Shown piece after piece: positions 46,381-57,580 of a stretch of DNA of 64,000 nt. The notes beneath the pieces were generated by a model. It had not been told where the DNA came from and made no database searches. It worked only from the letters and a program-made list of their open reading frames with translations. Numbering within the stretch: the first letter of the stretch is position 1; every line of letters begins with the position of its first letter. Position numbers and translations under genes: made by a program. The stretch covers positions 62,001 through 126,000 of the forward strand of contig WACJ01000402.1 of NCBI GenBank assembly GCA_008973525.1, written 5' to 3'. Source of the stretch: Stenopsyche tienmushanensis. Lineage: Eukaryota; Arthropoda; Insecta; Trichoptera; Stenopsychidae.

Positions 46381-46658
46381 AGCTGTGATGTTGCTGGATG
46401 AATGGATGGGAATAGATGGACGTCGAATAGAAAGACTCTCTACTCTAAATAACTATTTAATCCACACGAGAGAGAGAGAGAGAGAGAGAGATCTGGCTGC
46501 AGGATGGACGACCTCCCGCAGCCAAGGCTAACCGACGACTCTTCTGACTCCCGCCTCCCGCGCGTCACTCCCCAACCGGTAACGGTGCACGCACAAGAAG
46601 CGATCCTTCGGTATGCAGGTGCAATGTCTCCGTAGGGCCACAAGAGATGGCGCTGTTA
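46381..46658 (+). repeat. Repeat R, copy R2
   Basis: Same order and high identity to R1 but inverted, about 2.2 kb away. It carries a (GA)12 tract at 46468-46491. The 152-codon frame starting at 46073 runs into this repeat and is a by-product of the join. Confidence 0.65.
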
Positions 46659-46689
46659 AAATAACACATTGCACCTGAAAAGAGACGGA

Positions 46690-47689
46690 AGATGTCGCTG
46701 TTAACAGCGCTACTACGTGGGGATGGTGAACGCTAAACTTGCATTATAATAATCTTTTCCAGGGAAATTTTAAATCCATTTTTAATTCGGCTTTTTCATC
46801 CGGTACAACCTATCATAAGGATGTCTTTAGTATCAATGCTACATTTATTTCACAATTAAATGGATCAATTATTTAGCGCATTTATGCACGCATCTAGATC
46901 TTTAGATCAGGCTCCCACAATTTAAATAAAAATGGCAATTAAATCAATTTAAAAGCAAATTCTGAGATATTCAAATCATTGCATGTAAAAAATGTGTAGT
47001 ATAATTTTCCATTTGTATACAATATGTCGATATGTAAATATAAGTAGATCTGTGTTTGACAATGATCGTCACGCTTTTATAACGGCGTGAGATTATCTCG
47101 TCAGGCGCCAATCCCTGATGATGATGGATGATCAGGTAGTAAGAACGACCTGATCATTACCATAAAGGACGACCATTATCTCGGGGCATTATTATTGTGA
47201 CTGGCGAACGCGCTATTGTGATCGACAATTTATTCATTGATCGCTCGCCGCTTCGAACGAGATGAATGACAATTTTTTTTTTTTGGCGGGACAATATTAT
47301 TTTAACAAATTAATCGAGTGATTAAACGATTCTCCATTATGAGTGATGATCACGTCCACTGAGCAAGGTCGAGCAAATCGTTCGACGTGACTAAATATTG
47401 AGAATCGCTCGGTTAAATAATTATTATTTGACGTCCTTGTGCGAAATGTTTTATAATATTTATGCATTGTTCGGATAAATAGCGAAAAAATGCAAATATA
47501 CAAATGAGTAATGCGTTATTGCATTGCGAAAACTATAAAAGTTGACATTTTTAGATCATTGTTTGTGCATTGATTTGCTAAAGAAATATTTATGTTCACT
47601 GGATGTACTCAATCAACCGATTCATTCAAGGATCAATACATGAACAACCTCTGCCTACCGGAGGTATTGATTTTTTAAATATAACTTAT
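46690..47689. other. No gene identified
   Basis: AT-rich. 47050-47260 has several ATGATGGAT and GATCGT words. A T9-10 tract lies at 47273-47283. Confidence 0.4.
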
Positions 47690-47890
47690 TTAAAATCCTG
47701 GAGGCATTTCTGTTTTCAAACTAGTTGTCGGGAGACTCAGGAAGAAACTGTCGTGTCAATTTATTATCAATTCCTACTATTTAGAAGAAAATACTTCCAA
47801 GCGCCTCAATTTTAGCCTTACGACAGTTCGTGCGGCACCCAATTGTCCAGCATTTTTATCTTTCCTATTTCGACATTATTTTTGCCTTTT
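47690..47890 (-). pseudogene. Mariner transposase relic F2
   Basis: The minus strand gives KIKMLDNWVPHELS at 47840-47865, the mariner linker, with a TAA following. It matches F1 (16480-16720) over nearly 200 bp. A TTTTCAAACTAGT word is conserved in both. No termini were located. Confidence 0.65.
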
Positions 47891-48440
47891 TCGAATAATT
47901 CTTTCGTTAGTGTTTGATTAATTGGAAAACGCGGCATACTTCTCCTTTACATAGGCTATAGGGGTAACAAAACTGAAAAGGTTTGGAACCGCTGTCTTAA
48001 ACGCTAAAAAAACGCGATCGAAAACTCGTTTTGAACATTTTAAAGCAATTAAAAACATATAAACATGACTCGTGCAAATCTTAAAAACTCCAATATATAC
48101 ATATAAAACGTTCAAATACTCAAGTATTCAAATATTTTACTAATTTCATATTCGTTTTTCGAATAATTGATTTACTAATGGTCATGATAGTATAAAAAAT
48201 AATTAATATTTTGGTCATCATTAATTCTTTCTCAGGGCATGCATTAGATTAAAATAGGCTAGATTACCGTGTCCAATCGGTCCGAATTTCGGACCACTGA
48301 CACATCAATAGAACGCCTTGCAATCGGACTGGGGAATCCATTCCTGAGCCAAAAAAAGGCAAAAGATAAATTTGGTCAAAAATAGCTTTAGAATTTTATT
48401 TAAGAAAAGATAAAAATACAATTCAAAAATAGATAAACAT
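47891..48440. other. No gene; decayed repeat E copy at 48255-48345
   Basis: 48255-48345 (GTGTCCAATCGGTCCGAATT, then GCAATCGGACTGG) resembles repeat E with much decay. The rest is AT-rich. Confidence 0.35.
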
Positions 48441-48460
48441 TAAAAAATTCAAATATTATT

Positions 48461-48577
48461 TTAAAAACATGCCCGAAGTAACATTAAAGCATCGAGTGTT
48501 TCGTCATTTAGTCTGGATCTGATTTTAAAAGTCAGACATTTTTCTGCTGAAAATGGTCGCTCAGCCGTTCCACACTC
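48461..48577 (-). pseudogene. hAT transposase C-terminal dimerisation domain fragment
   Basis: A 38-codon minus frame ending in a stop at 48461-48463: AERPFSAEKCLTFKIRSRLN and then DETLDALMLLRACF. This is the conserved end of hAT transposases (N/SER.FS....L...R.RL....L..L..L), the domain through which they multimerise. No other part of the protein is readable upstream. The adjoining 48720-49175 block is shared with 12110-12540, which ties both to one hAT lineage. Confidence 0.7.
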
Positions 48578-48719
48578 ATTGGAGATATTTCATCATCATC
48601 AGATATTTAAATGCTATTTCGAGTTGATGACTGCGTGAGCCCCCATTTTCGTATAACACCATCAATGTGACTGATAAAATTCCTATCTGCTGAGACACGG
48701 ACTATAACTCGCAAAATTC

Positions 48720-49175
48720 CCGATTTACCGACAAATTATTTATTTCTGTCGCTGCATATGAATATTTATATACTATAATACTTTGATGTGATTCGTAATT
48801 ATATTACGGAGGAATGCAAAAATTCTGAGCCCCGTATCTGTTATATTTCATATCAATATTCCCATTATTAGAGTCGAGGTGTAGTAAATACATCACCGGT
48901 ATGGAAAGGTTAATACAATTTGAAAAACATATATGTATACATAGATTAGTTAATTACTGTCTTTAGGCGTTGCCTAAGCTCGCCAATTAGTATTTACGCC
49001 ACTGTTTCCAAGCGTCCAGATTTCGGCGGGAATGTCTCGATTTAGTAGCCTTCATCGTCTTGGTTAGGTGTACGATTTCTTTTAGATATAAATTTCAATC
49101 CCGAATTTTCGTGATTACGTTTACTAATCCCGAGATTCATGAGCACCTGAAACTGTTTATGTTAGATTATAATAT
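48720..49175 (-). repeat. hAT-3-type interior block
   Basis: The reverse complement of this segment matches 12110-12540 closely, including AATTATATTACGGAGGAATG in complement and the GAGGTGTAGTAAATACATCA word. The 49090-49135 end carries AATCCCGA words like the CCCGGGAT ends of the 12-kb element but more decayed. Confidence 0.65.
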
Positions 49176-49194
49176 ATTTATTTATAATATCTCG

Positions 49195-49230
49195 TCTATT
49201 TTATCATATATATTACACAAACACAATTTT
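49195..49230 (+). repeat. Repeat K, copy K3
   Basis: TCTATTTTATCATATATATT, then ACACAAACACAATTTT. Confidence 0.55.
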
Positions 49231-49239
49231 TTAAGTTTT

Positions 49240-50250
49240 TTTAGCTAATTTCGCTATTTTCCTTCACGTTTGACCATCAAATGCACACCATTTTCTACCA
49301 ATTATAATTTATGTAGTCATTTTCGACCAAGCCATCTGTCGATATCAAATTTATATCGGCTTTCTTATCACTAAGTGGTATTTTCTCTTCTTGCAACAAT
49401 CCTTAAGTGGTCATTTTAATGATCTGCTATTACTACTGCATATTTAACAACCTTATCAAATCATTTTTTCTGCAATTCTCACACATTATCGCAATCGTTT
49501 TAGACTTGCTGAAAGCTCAGAGTTGGAGAAATAATTTGTAGTAAGAGCTTTTTTATTAGGGTCATTAATTATGGGTCTTTCATACTCACATCCATTGCTA
49601 ATTTATTCATAATTAAATAGCAAATAACTCACTCGGGACTATGGATAAGTTACTCGATATTCATTAGTGTTATCAGGCTTTGATTTTAGTCGGTGGTTGA
49701 GGATCCAGCAACCCGTTTTGGCCAGATTCCTCGGACTCCGTAATTCATAGTCTAAGTATGATAGGTGACATACCTGTTCAGCTAATTAATTACGGTTGAA
49801 CGATGGAAACCAGATCTGATGTTTACTTTGCTGCTTGTAAGACGATCTCATTGAAAAACACGAACGAGTGTATTTGCCTTACATGACAAAACATCTGCTC
49901 GCTGAACAAATTCTAGAGATTTGCAAAAAAAATCGACTCTTGTGCAAAATTCTATGTGCTTAAAGCTGCGGCCTATTTTCAAAAAGTCCGATTGAAGATG
50001 AGCAGCCTTGAAATATTTCTTAAGGCTCTATTCTTAGAAGCTATTAATTAATGCATTAGCGGAAAAAATAGCACTTATCCTAATAATATTTCACGTTCTT
50101 TGCAGACTTTGTATAACAAACAGCACAGATCTTATATAAAGTTCAAATCGTCAATTAGAGCTCGGACAGATTACAATACAATCATAATATTGGAATTGAT
50201 ACCGGACTTAGACACAAAAAAGTGGTTCTAAGCAATGTGATACGGCAGTA
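49240..50250. other. No gene identified
   Basis: AT-rich unique sequence without recognisable frames or repeats. Confidence 0.4.
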
Positions 50251-50253
50251 GTC

Positions 50254-50320
50254 CCAGAAGTACCCGACCTAACGAATAGATGGTGGTTATTGTTTTAAAA
50301 AAATATGATAGAAAGTATCC
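50254..50320 (+). mobile_element. Mariner family B terminus, copy B7
   Basis: GTAGTCCCAGAAGTACCCGA, then CCTAACGAATAGATGGTGG. It is the cleanest version of the family B end. The body is missing and repeat E follows within 50 bases, as at B1 and E1. Confidence 0.6.
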
Positions 50321-50364
50321 ACTTAATAAAGTTTAAGTTTCAGGTTTGAAGATGCTACGTTGTT

Positions 50365-50511
50365 TAGTGTTTGTTTGACAGCCCTAAAAGAAAACGGAGT
50401 GGCCACAAGGTTTCTGTGCCCAACCCGTCCACTTTTGGGACCACCACGAATAACTGCCTCGCAATCGGACGCCATACCCAAACTTATCCACAGAACACGA
50501 ACGGGCTGCAT
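50365..50511 (-). repeat. Repeat E, copy E2
   Basis: The minus strand from the ATG at 50511: LWISLGMASDCEAVIR, then PKSGRVGH and ATPFSFRAV. It is in the same frame as E1 with LW..LGMASD upstream, so the conserved segment is at least 45 codons long. Confidence 0.55.
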
Positions 50512-50519
50512 CCATAGAC

Positions 50520-50789
50520 ATATAGGGACAAGTTGACATGACAGTGACTTAATGGTGTTTGGTCTTTTAAAGACAGACCTTGCGCTGCTGTGCCATCTGT
50601 TTCGAGCACCCTCAGACTAGCCACACAGATTATCCTCTACCGCTCTTTCAATCCCCGAGATCACAACGTACAGCGCTTCTAGGCACCTCCCAAAGAGACG
50701 AGGCTCCCGACGAACAAGTTTCAGACTACGGGCACCCAAAGGTGTGTTGGACAAGGAAGAAAAACGGTTATGCTAAAAGCAATGGAACC
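50520..50789. other. No gene identified; GC-balanced stretch
   Basis: Less AT-rich than its surroundings and possibly part of the same element as repeat G1. A 72-codon frame is unrecognised. Confidence 0.3.
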
Positions 50790-51105
50790 ACTACGTGAGG
50801 TCACTACCACTAGGAGTTCAACCTCAGATGGAAGAAAGCTGCAGCAGATGACGGACTGCAGGGGTACTTCCCCACGGTACTCATATTGGTTCAGTCATTC
50901 GTAGTACCTAGCCACGGATATTTGCCGTTAGACCAGCCATAGCCGTTCTCCCCCGTATGAACTAGGCTGTTGAAAATAGTGGTGTCGCTTTTTTGTACAG
51001 AATCATCCTGCTGCTTCTGCAATCGGCAATTTCGACTGTTAACCGCAAGCGTAGAGCTGGGTCTTCCCTGGGGTTTTATAGGTGGGCAAACAGTCAAAAA
51101 AAATG
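50790..51105 (-). repeat. Repeat G, copy G1
   Basis: On the minus strand: CACCTATAAAACCCCAGGGA, then GCGACACCACTATTTTCAAC, GAGAACGGC, CCGTGGCTAG, and CAGTCCGTCATCTGCTGCAG near the end. G2 has the same words in the same order. The CTATAAAACCC word near the start resembles a TATA box, as might lie in an LTR or internal promoter. No coding domain was recognised. Confidence 0.5.
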
Positions 51106-52260
51106 ACTGAAAGGGGAGAAATGTGAACGAACAAGAATCTGTTCATATGATCGGCTTAAGAAATTGATTTGGATGACGGTCTTTTATCAATGCAATTTTC
51201 CAAGGCATGCCAATAAAATTTGAAATACATGCTGTCATTGCATATCAATAAATTCCATCATGATGTGTTCCGAAATATAATTTTATCAAATGACTGACAA
51301 AAAAATCAAATTATATGTATAGCTTAGTTTTGTCACGCTTGCAATAATGATTGTATACGCTGCAAGAGATTATGAAGTAATTTGCGCTTCCAGAGGATTG
51401 CATTATTAAATTTTGCATAAATTGATTGAGTGCTGTCAATTCATATTATTTTGTAAGAAGTTGGGTATAACGAATCTAAATAACACCATGCTAAGAATTG
51501 CTGTGGTATTTTATAACATCAACATACTGAATGATGATATTGCATCTTTGGCAATGCAATGGATAGATGCAGTTTGGCTTTAAATAAAATTAAATTATGT
51601 ATTTACCACTGTATGCTTTATATAATACATAATTATTTCAAATTTAGAAATATGTTATACATCGTCTGCACAGTCTAAATTGTGTGTATTCGAATGCAAA
51701 TATTTTGCGGCTTTATCAGCCGCCATTCTGCTATGCAATAAAGTGCATGCGCCTAAATGTGCTCGCCGCAAAGAGAATTTAAATGAAGTGCCAAAAGCAG
51801 CTATTCCCTTTTAGCCTCAAAGAAATAAATTCCTGGGATAACATCGTAATTATTTTCGTTCTCATCGTAGAAATAAATTTGATTTTAAATCTGAACAAAT
51901 GGCCGCCAGATTGTTGCTATTCAGGCGGTCGGTCGTTGAAAATGGTCGCCGATTCGGATTAAATAGCATAATCGCAATGATATATGAATTGGAGGGCTCT
52001 GTTGGGTATTTATGCAATCGGATCTGCGCATCGTATTAAATGCTACACTCATTAAAGGAAAGCATAAAGAGTAATGAACAAGAATAGAATTCTTGCATAA
52101 CTGGTTATTGCGATGCACTCGCTGACTGCAACTGCACATCTAATAATGGCGCGCGTCAGCCGGACACGCCAAATTCCTCCAGGGATGGAAACTTATCTTT
52201 TGGAATCGCTTGGGCTAATAAGAACCCTAAAACATCATAATAATCTTTATAAATGGATTA
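51106..52260. other. No gene identified
   Basis: AT-rich unique DNA with runs of short words such as ATTATT/AATTAT. 51660-51960 is slightly GC-richer. No recognisable frames. Confidence 0.4.
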
Positions 52261-52267
52261 AATATAC

Positions 52268-52296
52268 AGAGTCTTTCAATAAAGACGCTATCTTTT
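52268..52296 (+). repeat. Family D terminus, isolated
   Basis: CAGAGTCTTTCAATAAAGAC, then GCTATC, like the D2 and D5 ends. No body was recognised beside it. Confidence 0.4.
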
Positions 52297-52729
52297 TGTA
52301 CCTCAAACAATAATAACAGATTTACAGTAATCCATCAATAAATTCTATGTTTATGAATAAGATTTGATTTTAATATATATTGCACACATACAAGCAGCAA
52401 ATCTACTAATTTGGTTGTTAAACTTCAATGGACGCACTAAACAGAGCCGGCGATGTATAATCTCATTCAAATTTGTGTTAATTTTGTTTCTTTTTTAAAT
52501 GCGGAATCATTGTTCAAGATGTCTGCAAAAATGTTACAAGAGACGCGTGGCTGAATGCGTTTTCATTATCCAGATTCATCTTTTGTGATTAAAATCTCAC
52601 ATTTAAAAAGAAGAAAGCACAAAGTTGAACCCTTTGAGTAGCGTTATCTCGTCGCATTCAGGTCGCAAGCTGAAAGAGTCTTGTCGAGGAAGTGAATCGT
52701 CATCCGCTTTTCTGCTGATCATCGTCAGG

Positions 52730-53033
52730 TTGTTAGCAGCCTTGGCCGTGCAGAAACAGCACGTATGCTTCTCATTTATGCATACAGAATATGGTCCATT
52801 GTTGGCGAGCATTCTTCGCGTTTATCCCGTGCTCATCCGGAGTGACGAGGGTAGCGAATGCCATTGTGCGCCTTCGTCGCTGTTTCTAGGCCAACTCTGC
52901 TTAATTCTCCATTAGCACAGACTCGCCTTGTTCTGATATTATTTATATAAAAGGTCCCGTGTTTGCTTTGTGTATATCAATAAAGGCTGATTTGTGGATA
53001 AGTACGCCAGTTTGTTTCTTGAGGTTGCGTGCA
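52730..53033 (+). repeat. Possible solo LTR
   Basis: Starts TGTTAGCAGCC. It has a TATA-like TTATATAAAAGG at 52950-52961, a polyadenylation signal AATAAA at 52979-52984 about 30 bases on, and ends near GCGTGCACA. TG...CA edges plus TATA and AATAAA in this order fit an LTR. No flanking 5-bp duplication, primer-binding site or second copy was found, so an ordinary promoter-like sequence cannot be excluded. Confidence 0.3.
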
Positions 53034-53399
53034 CACTTCCTATTAGCGATGTTAGAAAGCTTGCCAAACCGTACTCAAGTGTGACATAGGAATCCTCGAC
53101 AGTCTATCGCCCATGGCGAAACGTACAAATCTGTATGTTCACGCTAATCAAACCAAATCTACATTTTGAATGCTTTAAAACATCAACAGGCAGTCAATTC
53201 TGATAGAAATAGCAAGTTTACTATATCGTTGTACCATCAACTATCAAGGTCGGACGCACCCACTGAAGCATACAAACACGCTTATAAAATCTTACGTTTA
53301 AGGGAGTATACTAAACTAGATGCACAAATTGAATTGATATTTTCATTATTTACATAAAAATGTGAAAAAAATTAAATAAAAAAGGTGGGTGTTCAGACT

Positions 53400-53830
53400 C
53401 CACGATGATCACCTATAAAACCCTGGGGGGGAGAGGGGGCAACCCTACACCCGTGGACTACAATCGAACTCCTGTGGTAATGATGTGGAGTAGGGGTACG
53501 CGAAAGTAGCCTCGTCGTTCAAACGTCATCAAACGCTGTAAGAGTAGCCCAGTTAACATGAGTTGGGTACGCAGCTTACCCTGTGTTGCGTATCCATAAA
53601 GTGGAAGCTGGAACTGCTGATTACGGAAGTAGACAGAATCTGTGCAAAAGGCGTCACCACTATCCTCAAACGCCTAGTGCATACAGAGGAGAACGGCAAC
53701 TCGTCTCCGTGGCTAGACTATTGCAAATTACCGAATCGATACGAATACCAAGGGAAAGTGGTAGCCAATGCAGTCCTTCATCTGCTGCAGTCTCTTTCAA
53801 ACTGAGATTGGACTCGTTCTTTCTAACCTA
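53400..53830 (+). repeat. Repeat G, copy G2
   Basis: Plus-strand counterpart of G1, about 2.3 kb away and inverted relative to it. It has CACCTATAAAACCC, GCGTCACCACTATCCTCAAA, GAGAACGGC, CCGTGGCTAG and CAGTCCTTCATCTGCTGCAG. Overlapping frames of 80 and 94 codons cover it, but neither keeps reading with G1. Class unknown. Confidence 0.5.
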
Positions 53831-53864
53831 CTATATTTATGTGTGTGTTTGTCTATACGTAGCA

Positions 53865-53925
53865 TAAAGCGACCACTAGACTCTTGCCTATTTTATTATA
53901 TAGTACACAAACACACACCTTAATC
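53865..53925 (+). repeat. Repeat K, copy K4
   Basis: ACCACTAGAC, CTTGCCTATTTTATTATATA, then GTACACAAACACACACC. It matches K1 including its left flank. Confidence 0.55.
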
Positions 53926-54039
53926 TATTAGCTAAAAATTTACGGAACGGAAGAAAGTAAAAGTAAAAACAAACCTTCATGAAAGATGTCAACAAATACC
54001 TAGAAAAAGGCAAAAAATAATACAAATCCATAACAAATT

Positions 54040-54265
54040 TTAAAAAAAGCAACGCATCGCAGTGAAACATCGCCTAATATTCTATTGAAGCGACGTTGTT
54101 TTCGTTCCATTGTGAACAAACGCGGCACCCATCTTGCGCACAGCTTTCTCATGTTCAAAATTTCAGTAAATATGCGATGTGTGGCACTTTTTGTCTATCA
54201 TGTCTACCATGTCTGCTAGCTTGCACACTTTCTGTCGACGGTCATCCAATACTATTTCGTGAATT
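54040..54265 (-). mobile_element. Mariner family B relic, copy B4
   Basis: The minus strand includes the MFH/CGATG region at 54060, CACAATGGAACGAAAACAAC, GCGCAAGATGGGTGCCGCGT (KLCARWVP..) and the TATT-rich helix-turn-helix region to 54250. The order is as in B2 and B3, with many frame breaks. Confidence 0.6.
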
Positions 54266-54279
54266 ATTTTAGTAAAATT

Positions 54280-55265
54280 AGTAACACTTGGTCTGGCTCA
54301 TATATTATTTTATTGTGTTTTCGTGCATTTATGCCAAGGTTCATTCAATGATTGCATTAATAAATATGCATCTCCTTCTTATCAAACACATTCCATATGT
54401 TTGACATCGATGATCTTTTGATTGTTTATTAAGGACGATGAAAGGATTGCAATCTGGTTGTTTGGGACTTCTTGTGAAAAATATCTTCTTAATTTATAAG
54501 CATTAGCATTAATTCCGTTGTCGTCGACCTGAACCTTGCTCAACCCATGGAGCCGATCGACCATGGAATACAAAAATAGATTTGAGGACTCGATGCTTTT
54601 TTTGTGGGTACGCTGGGTATCTTCATGCTAAAATTTCTTAGGATCAATAATTTAATCCGCGGTTAGTCCAATGTGTTATCAAGATTCCGAAATGTCTTTC
54701 ATCCGGCTGATACACCTGTCTCGCGGTCCAGCCGTGATAGACATACGAGCCTAGTTGATCTTACAGATTCATCTCGTTATCTGAATCAGAATTGCGATAA
54801 CTAATTGGTCGTAATAGATATGGTTCTTTTAGCGTAGACACACGTGACAGTTAGCGGCGCCAACCGTTCCAGAAACAATTATCGGCGCACAGCTTTAGTC
54901 CAAGTTCAAGGATACCAACCAGCTCGACCAGGGACAGAAATAACTTGACCGCTCCGAGCGAATGCTTCAACCACCTCAGCCGTTTACCGATCTCTTACAT
55001 ATCTACGGTGTCACAATCTGCAAAAAAAGCAGTAAGATTCCTTTCGCCGAGGTTCAAGTGATATAATCATCACATTATGGTTACAACAACAAGGCGACGT
55101 AATGCCATCACGAGAGAGGATTTGCCACCGTACATTGTCGCGATTTATTATTTTCATTCCACTTTTCTTGGATGCTTGACGCTACCATGAACATAATACG
55201 CACTTTCGATTTCATCTGCGAGCTTCAAATGCGAGCACTAGATGGCGATCCAATTCAATGTCAAT
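54280..55265. other. No gene identified
   Basis: 54600-55070 is less AT-rich. A TGGCGCC word at 54856-54862 (minus, TGGCGCCGCTAACTG) resembles an LTR-retroelement primer-binding site, but no LTR edge stands beside it. No recognisable coding sequence. Confidence 0.35.
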
Positions 55266-55269
55266 CACT

Positions 55270-55790
55270 ATACGAAGGTCGTTCAAAAAGTCCAGAAAAT
55301 CGTCTCCCTTCTGTGCATCCAAATCCAAAAACGCGCGTCGGTTATGTGATTTTGACGGTGCTCATCTTCTAAGCAAGTTTTTCCGACACAATATCACCAA
55401 GGAAACTTCAAGAAATGTCAGTAAATTCGTGGTGAAGGTCATTCATCGCCCACACGGTGGTCATTTCGCATTTATTCTTCAATGTTTTGCACAATGTCTC
55501 CCACTCATTGCATAGCCATGAGTATCAGTATGGCCTTCTCTGAACAACCTAAGCCACTTCGTGACATGTGTCGACTCATCACATCACCACCATAAACTTC
55601 CACAAATTTCCAATGGATATTCGCAACGATATTGTTCTGCATACTCAAAAAACGGGTGACCGTACGGATACCGCACAGACAGAAGCTGGCAGGAGCAAGC
55701 GACGACCTCTCCATTGGAAGAATTTACTGTGACTGAACAAAATGGCCGATAAATACACAAGACCAAACAAATTAACCCTTAGGATTCCCC
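55270..55790 (-). mobile_element. Mariner family C relic, copy C5
   Basis: The minus-strand frame 55505-55714 holds HWKFVEVYGGDVMSRHMSR, the first helix-turn-helix, as in C3 (HWKLVEVYANDVMSQQHV). Sequence to 55380 continues with FLKFPW/YCVGKTCLEDEHRQNH in shifted frames (K.CARWVP.ML region). The end near 55277 (GAAGGTCGTTCAAAAAGTCC) may be a deletion point or terminus. Catalytic blocks are missing. Confidence 0.65.
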
Positions 55791-55799
55791 TTATATGTT

Positions 55800-57150
55800 A
55801 GATGTGCTAATCTTCCGATCTCAAGAGCCCTTGTAATTTGATAATAAAGATTCCAACCAATAAATATACCAACAAATTTAGAACATGAAAAGGATATATT
55901 TATCCGATCTATCGCTTTCATGGATTTCCTGGATCTGAAAATGTAAATACTGAGACGATCAACACTTTAAATACCAGCTTTATATTTTTTATGCATTTTT
56001 TGCATACAAAAGATCGGTCTTCTTCAAAGAGGCAATTTTTTTAGAGTGTCCCTGTTTAATTCCTTGCCATAAATCTACTTTCCCATATACATTCGTCATC
56101 CAGTAAGAACTTCTATGAATTTTGTCGCAAAAATTGGTGTATAAATCTGTACAGCAAAATTCCGGGTTATATTTGAATGTCCCTCGTATAACCGCTAAAA
56201 CTGTTATTTTTGTCGGAATTCTAATCTAAACCCGTATAAAAAAAATATTTTTTTCGTTTCAGTATACGTCTTACACTAAAGAGGTAACTGAACCGGAACG
56301 AAAACCGAAACGAAAAAAAATAACGGTTCGAAGGCCTGATATACACAAAAATGTATAATATTGTAACATGAAAAGTCGGGGTTGCCGTAAAAGCTTTGAA
56401 TTTTCCGATCTTCTTCTAAAGAAAATAAATGTTCATACACATTGACTAAATTCGGCTATCTACGCCATAGAACACATTTAAACGTGCCACCGAGCGGATG
56501 ATGATTCTCGAATAATCGAAATATCTTGCAGCGGATGCGATGGCGAAAACAATATTGTAATTGAAGTCTCAAATGCTGTTTTCCAACATGATAGTTTCAC
56601 CGACCCTGTGCTACAAGCTATGCGAATAAATATGCACTGAGAGTGATTAGTTGATGCGGGCGGAGGCATATATTAAAGCGGATAGTCTCCCGCCTTCGAC
56701 AATCAATTTTTTGCAATTTTTTGCAAAAAAACATAAAATGTAAGCTTATTTTATGTGAATAATTATGAATTTTGGTACGGATTCTGTTATGCCCGAGATG
56801 TTTTTTGCTCGCATAGCATAATGTACCACTATTCATAATTTATTCAAATTTAAACAAATAATTTGCGCCTCGTTTCGTACCACCATAGAGTCACCCGCCG
56901 GTGCCCGAGGCCACACAAATCGTCATTTCCACATCGATACATATCGATTAATGCTAATTTCTGTGATTCACAATCGTCTTGATTATGCATGCAAAAACTA
57001 TATTTAGTACGCGTCGGGGTAACGGCGCTCTCGCCACTCGTAACTTATTTTTTACGGGCCAACATTAATGTCGACTTTCATGTTTTAATTACAGAATGGT
57101 CCATAACATAATTTACATTCGATGCTGGACTCACTTGTACGCATCCGGTC
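55800..57150. other. No gene identified; hAT-4-type end and repeat M
   Basis: The hAT-4-type end is at 56305-56338 (minus, CAGGCCTTCGAACCGTTATT). Repeat M copy 5 is at 56645-56676. The shared 30-bp word with 30270 and 63241 lies at 56155-56183. Otherwise AT-rich DNA. Confidence 0.4.
56645..56676 (+). repeat. Repeat M, copy M5
   Basis: GATTAGTTGATGCGGGCGGA, then GGCATATATTA. Confidence 0.6.
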
Positions 57151-57264
57151 CTGTTAGTTATGATCGGTTCGATCGACATTTAGATGCCATAATTGTTCAA
57201 ACGGTCGATCTGATAATTCAAAACCCGCATGGTTGCATAATCGCTTTATTGATCGCATCACTTT

Positions 57265-57385
57265 TTTAAATGGTTTTTTGCGGGACCCTTCAATAGAACT
57301 ATTATCGACTACTTTAGCGTGATTTTTATTAGTGTGTATATGTTTTTTTTTAATGTGGTCGCCAATAACACCTCCTGCAATAATA
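57265..57385 (-). repeat. SINE-like element, copy S3 (body only)
   Basis: The minus strand reads GCAGGAGGTGTTATTGGCGA, then CCACATTAAAAAAAAACAT and AAATCACGCTAAAGTAGTCG. It matches the body of S2 but lacks the tRNA-like head. The 156-codon minus frame 57154-57624 runs through it from the putative LTR and is a chance composite. Confidence 0.55.
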
Positions 57386-57580
57386 TAGTATATAAAATAT
57401 TCCGCTGTAAATAGTTTAGACGGTTTAAAGCTGGCCATATATTTTGGTGTTAAGACACTGCGCCGTCCGTTAGAGATAGAGTATCGGGTGGAGTTTGAAA
57501 ATTGTACATAATTTTGGTCCATGAACTGATGCCCGCCTTGCAGGGGCTGTGTGGCACATGAGCCACACTTCTGACACCAT

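Noticed and set aside
46073..46531. 152-codon plus frame
   Set aside because: It runs from unique sequence through the pogo-like segment into repeat R2. The ERERER run comes from the GA microsatellite. There is no coherent domain.
54840..54900. LTR primer-binding site TGGCGCCGCTAACTG on the minus strand
   Set aside because: The preceding sequence does not end in CA, and no LTR-like TATA or AATAAA signals stand at suitable distance.
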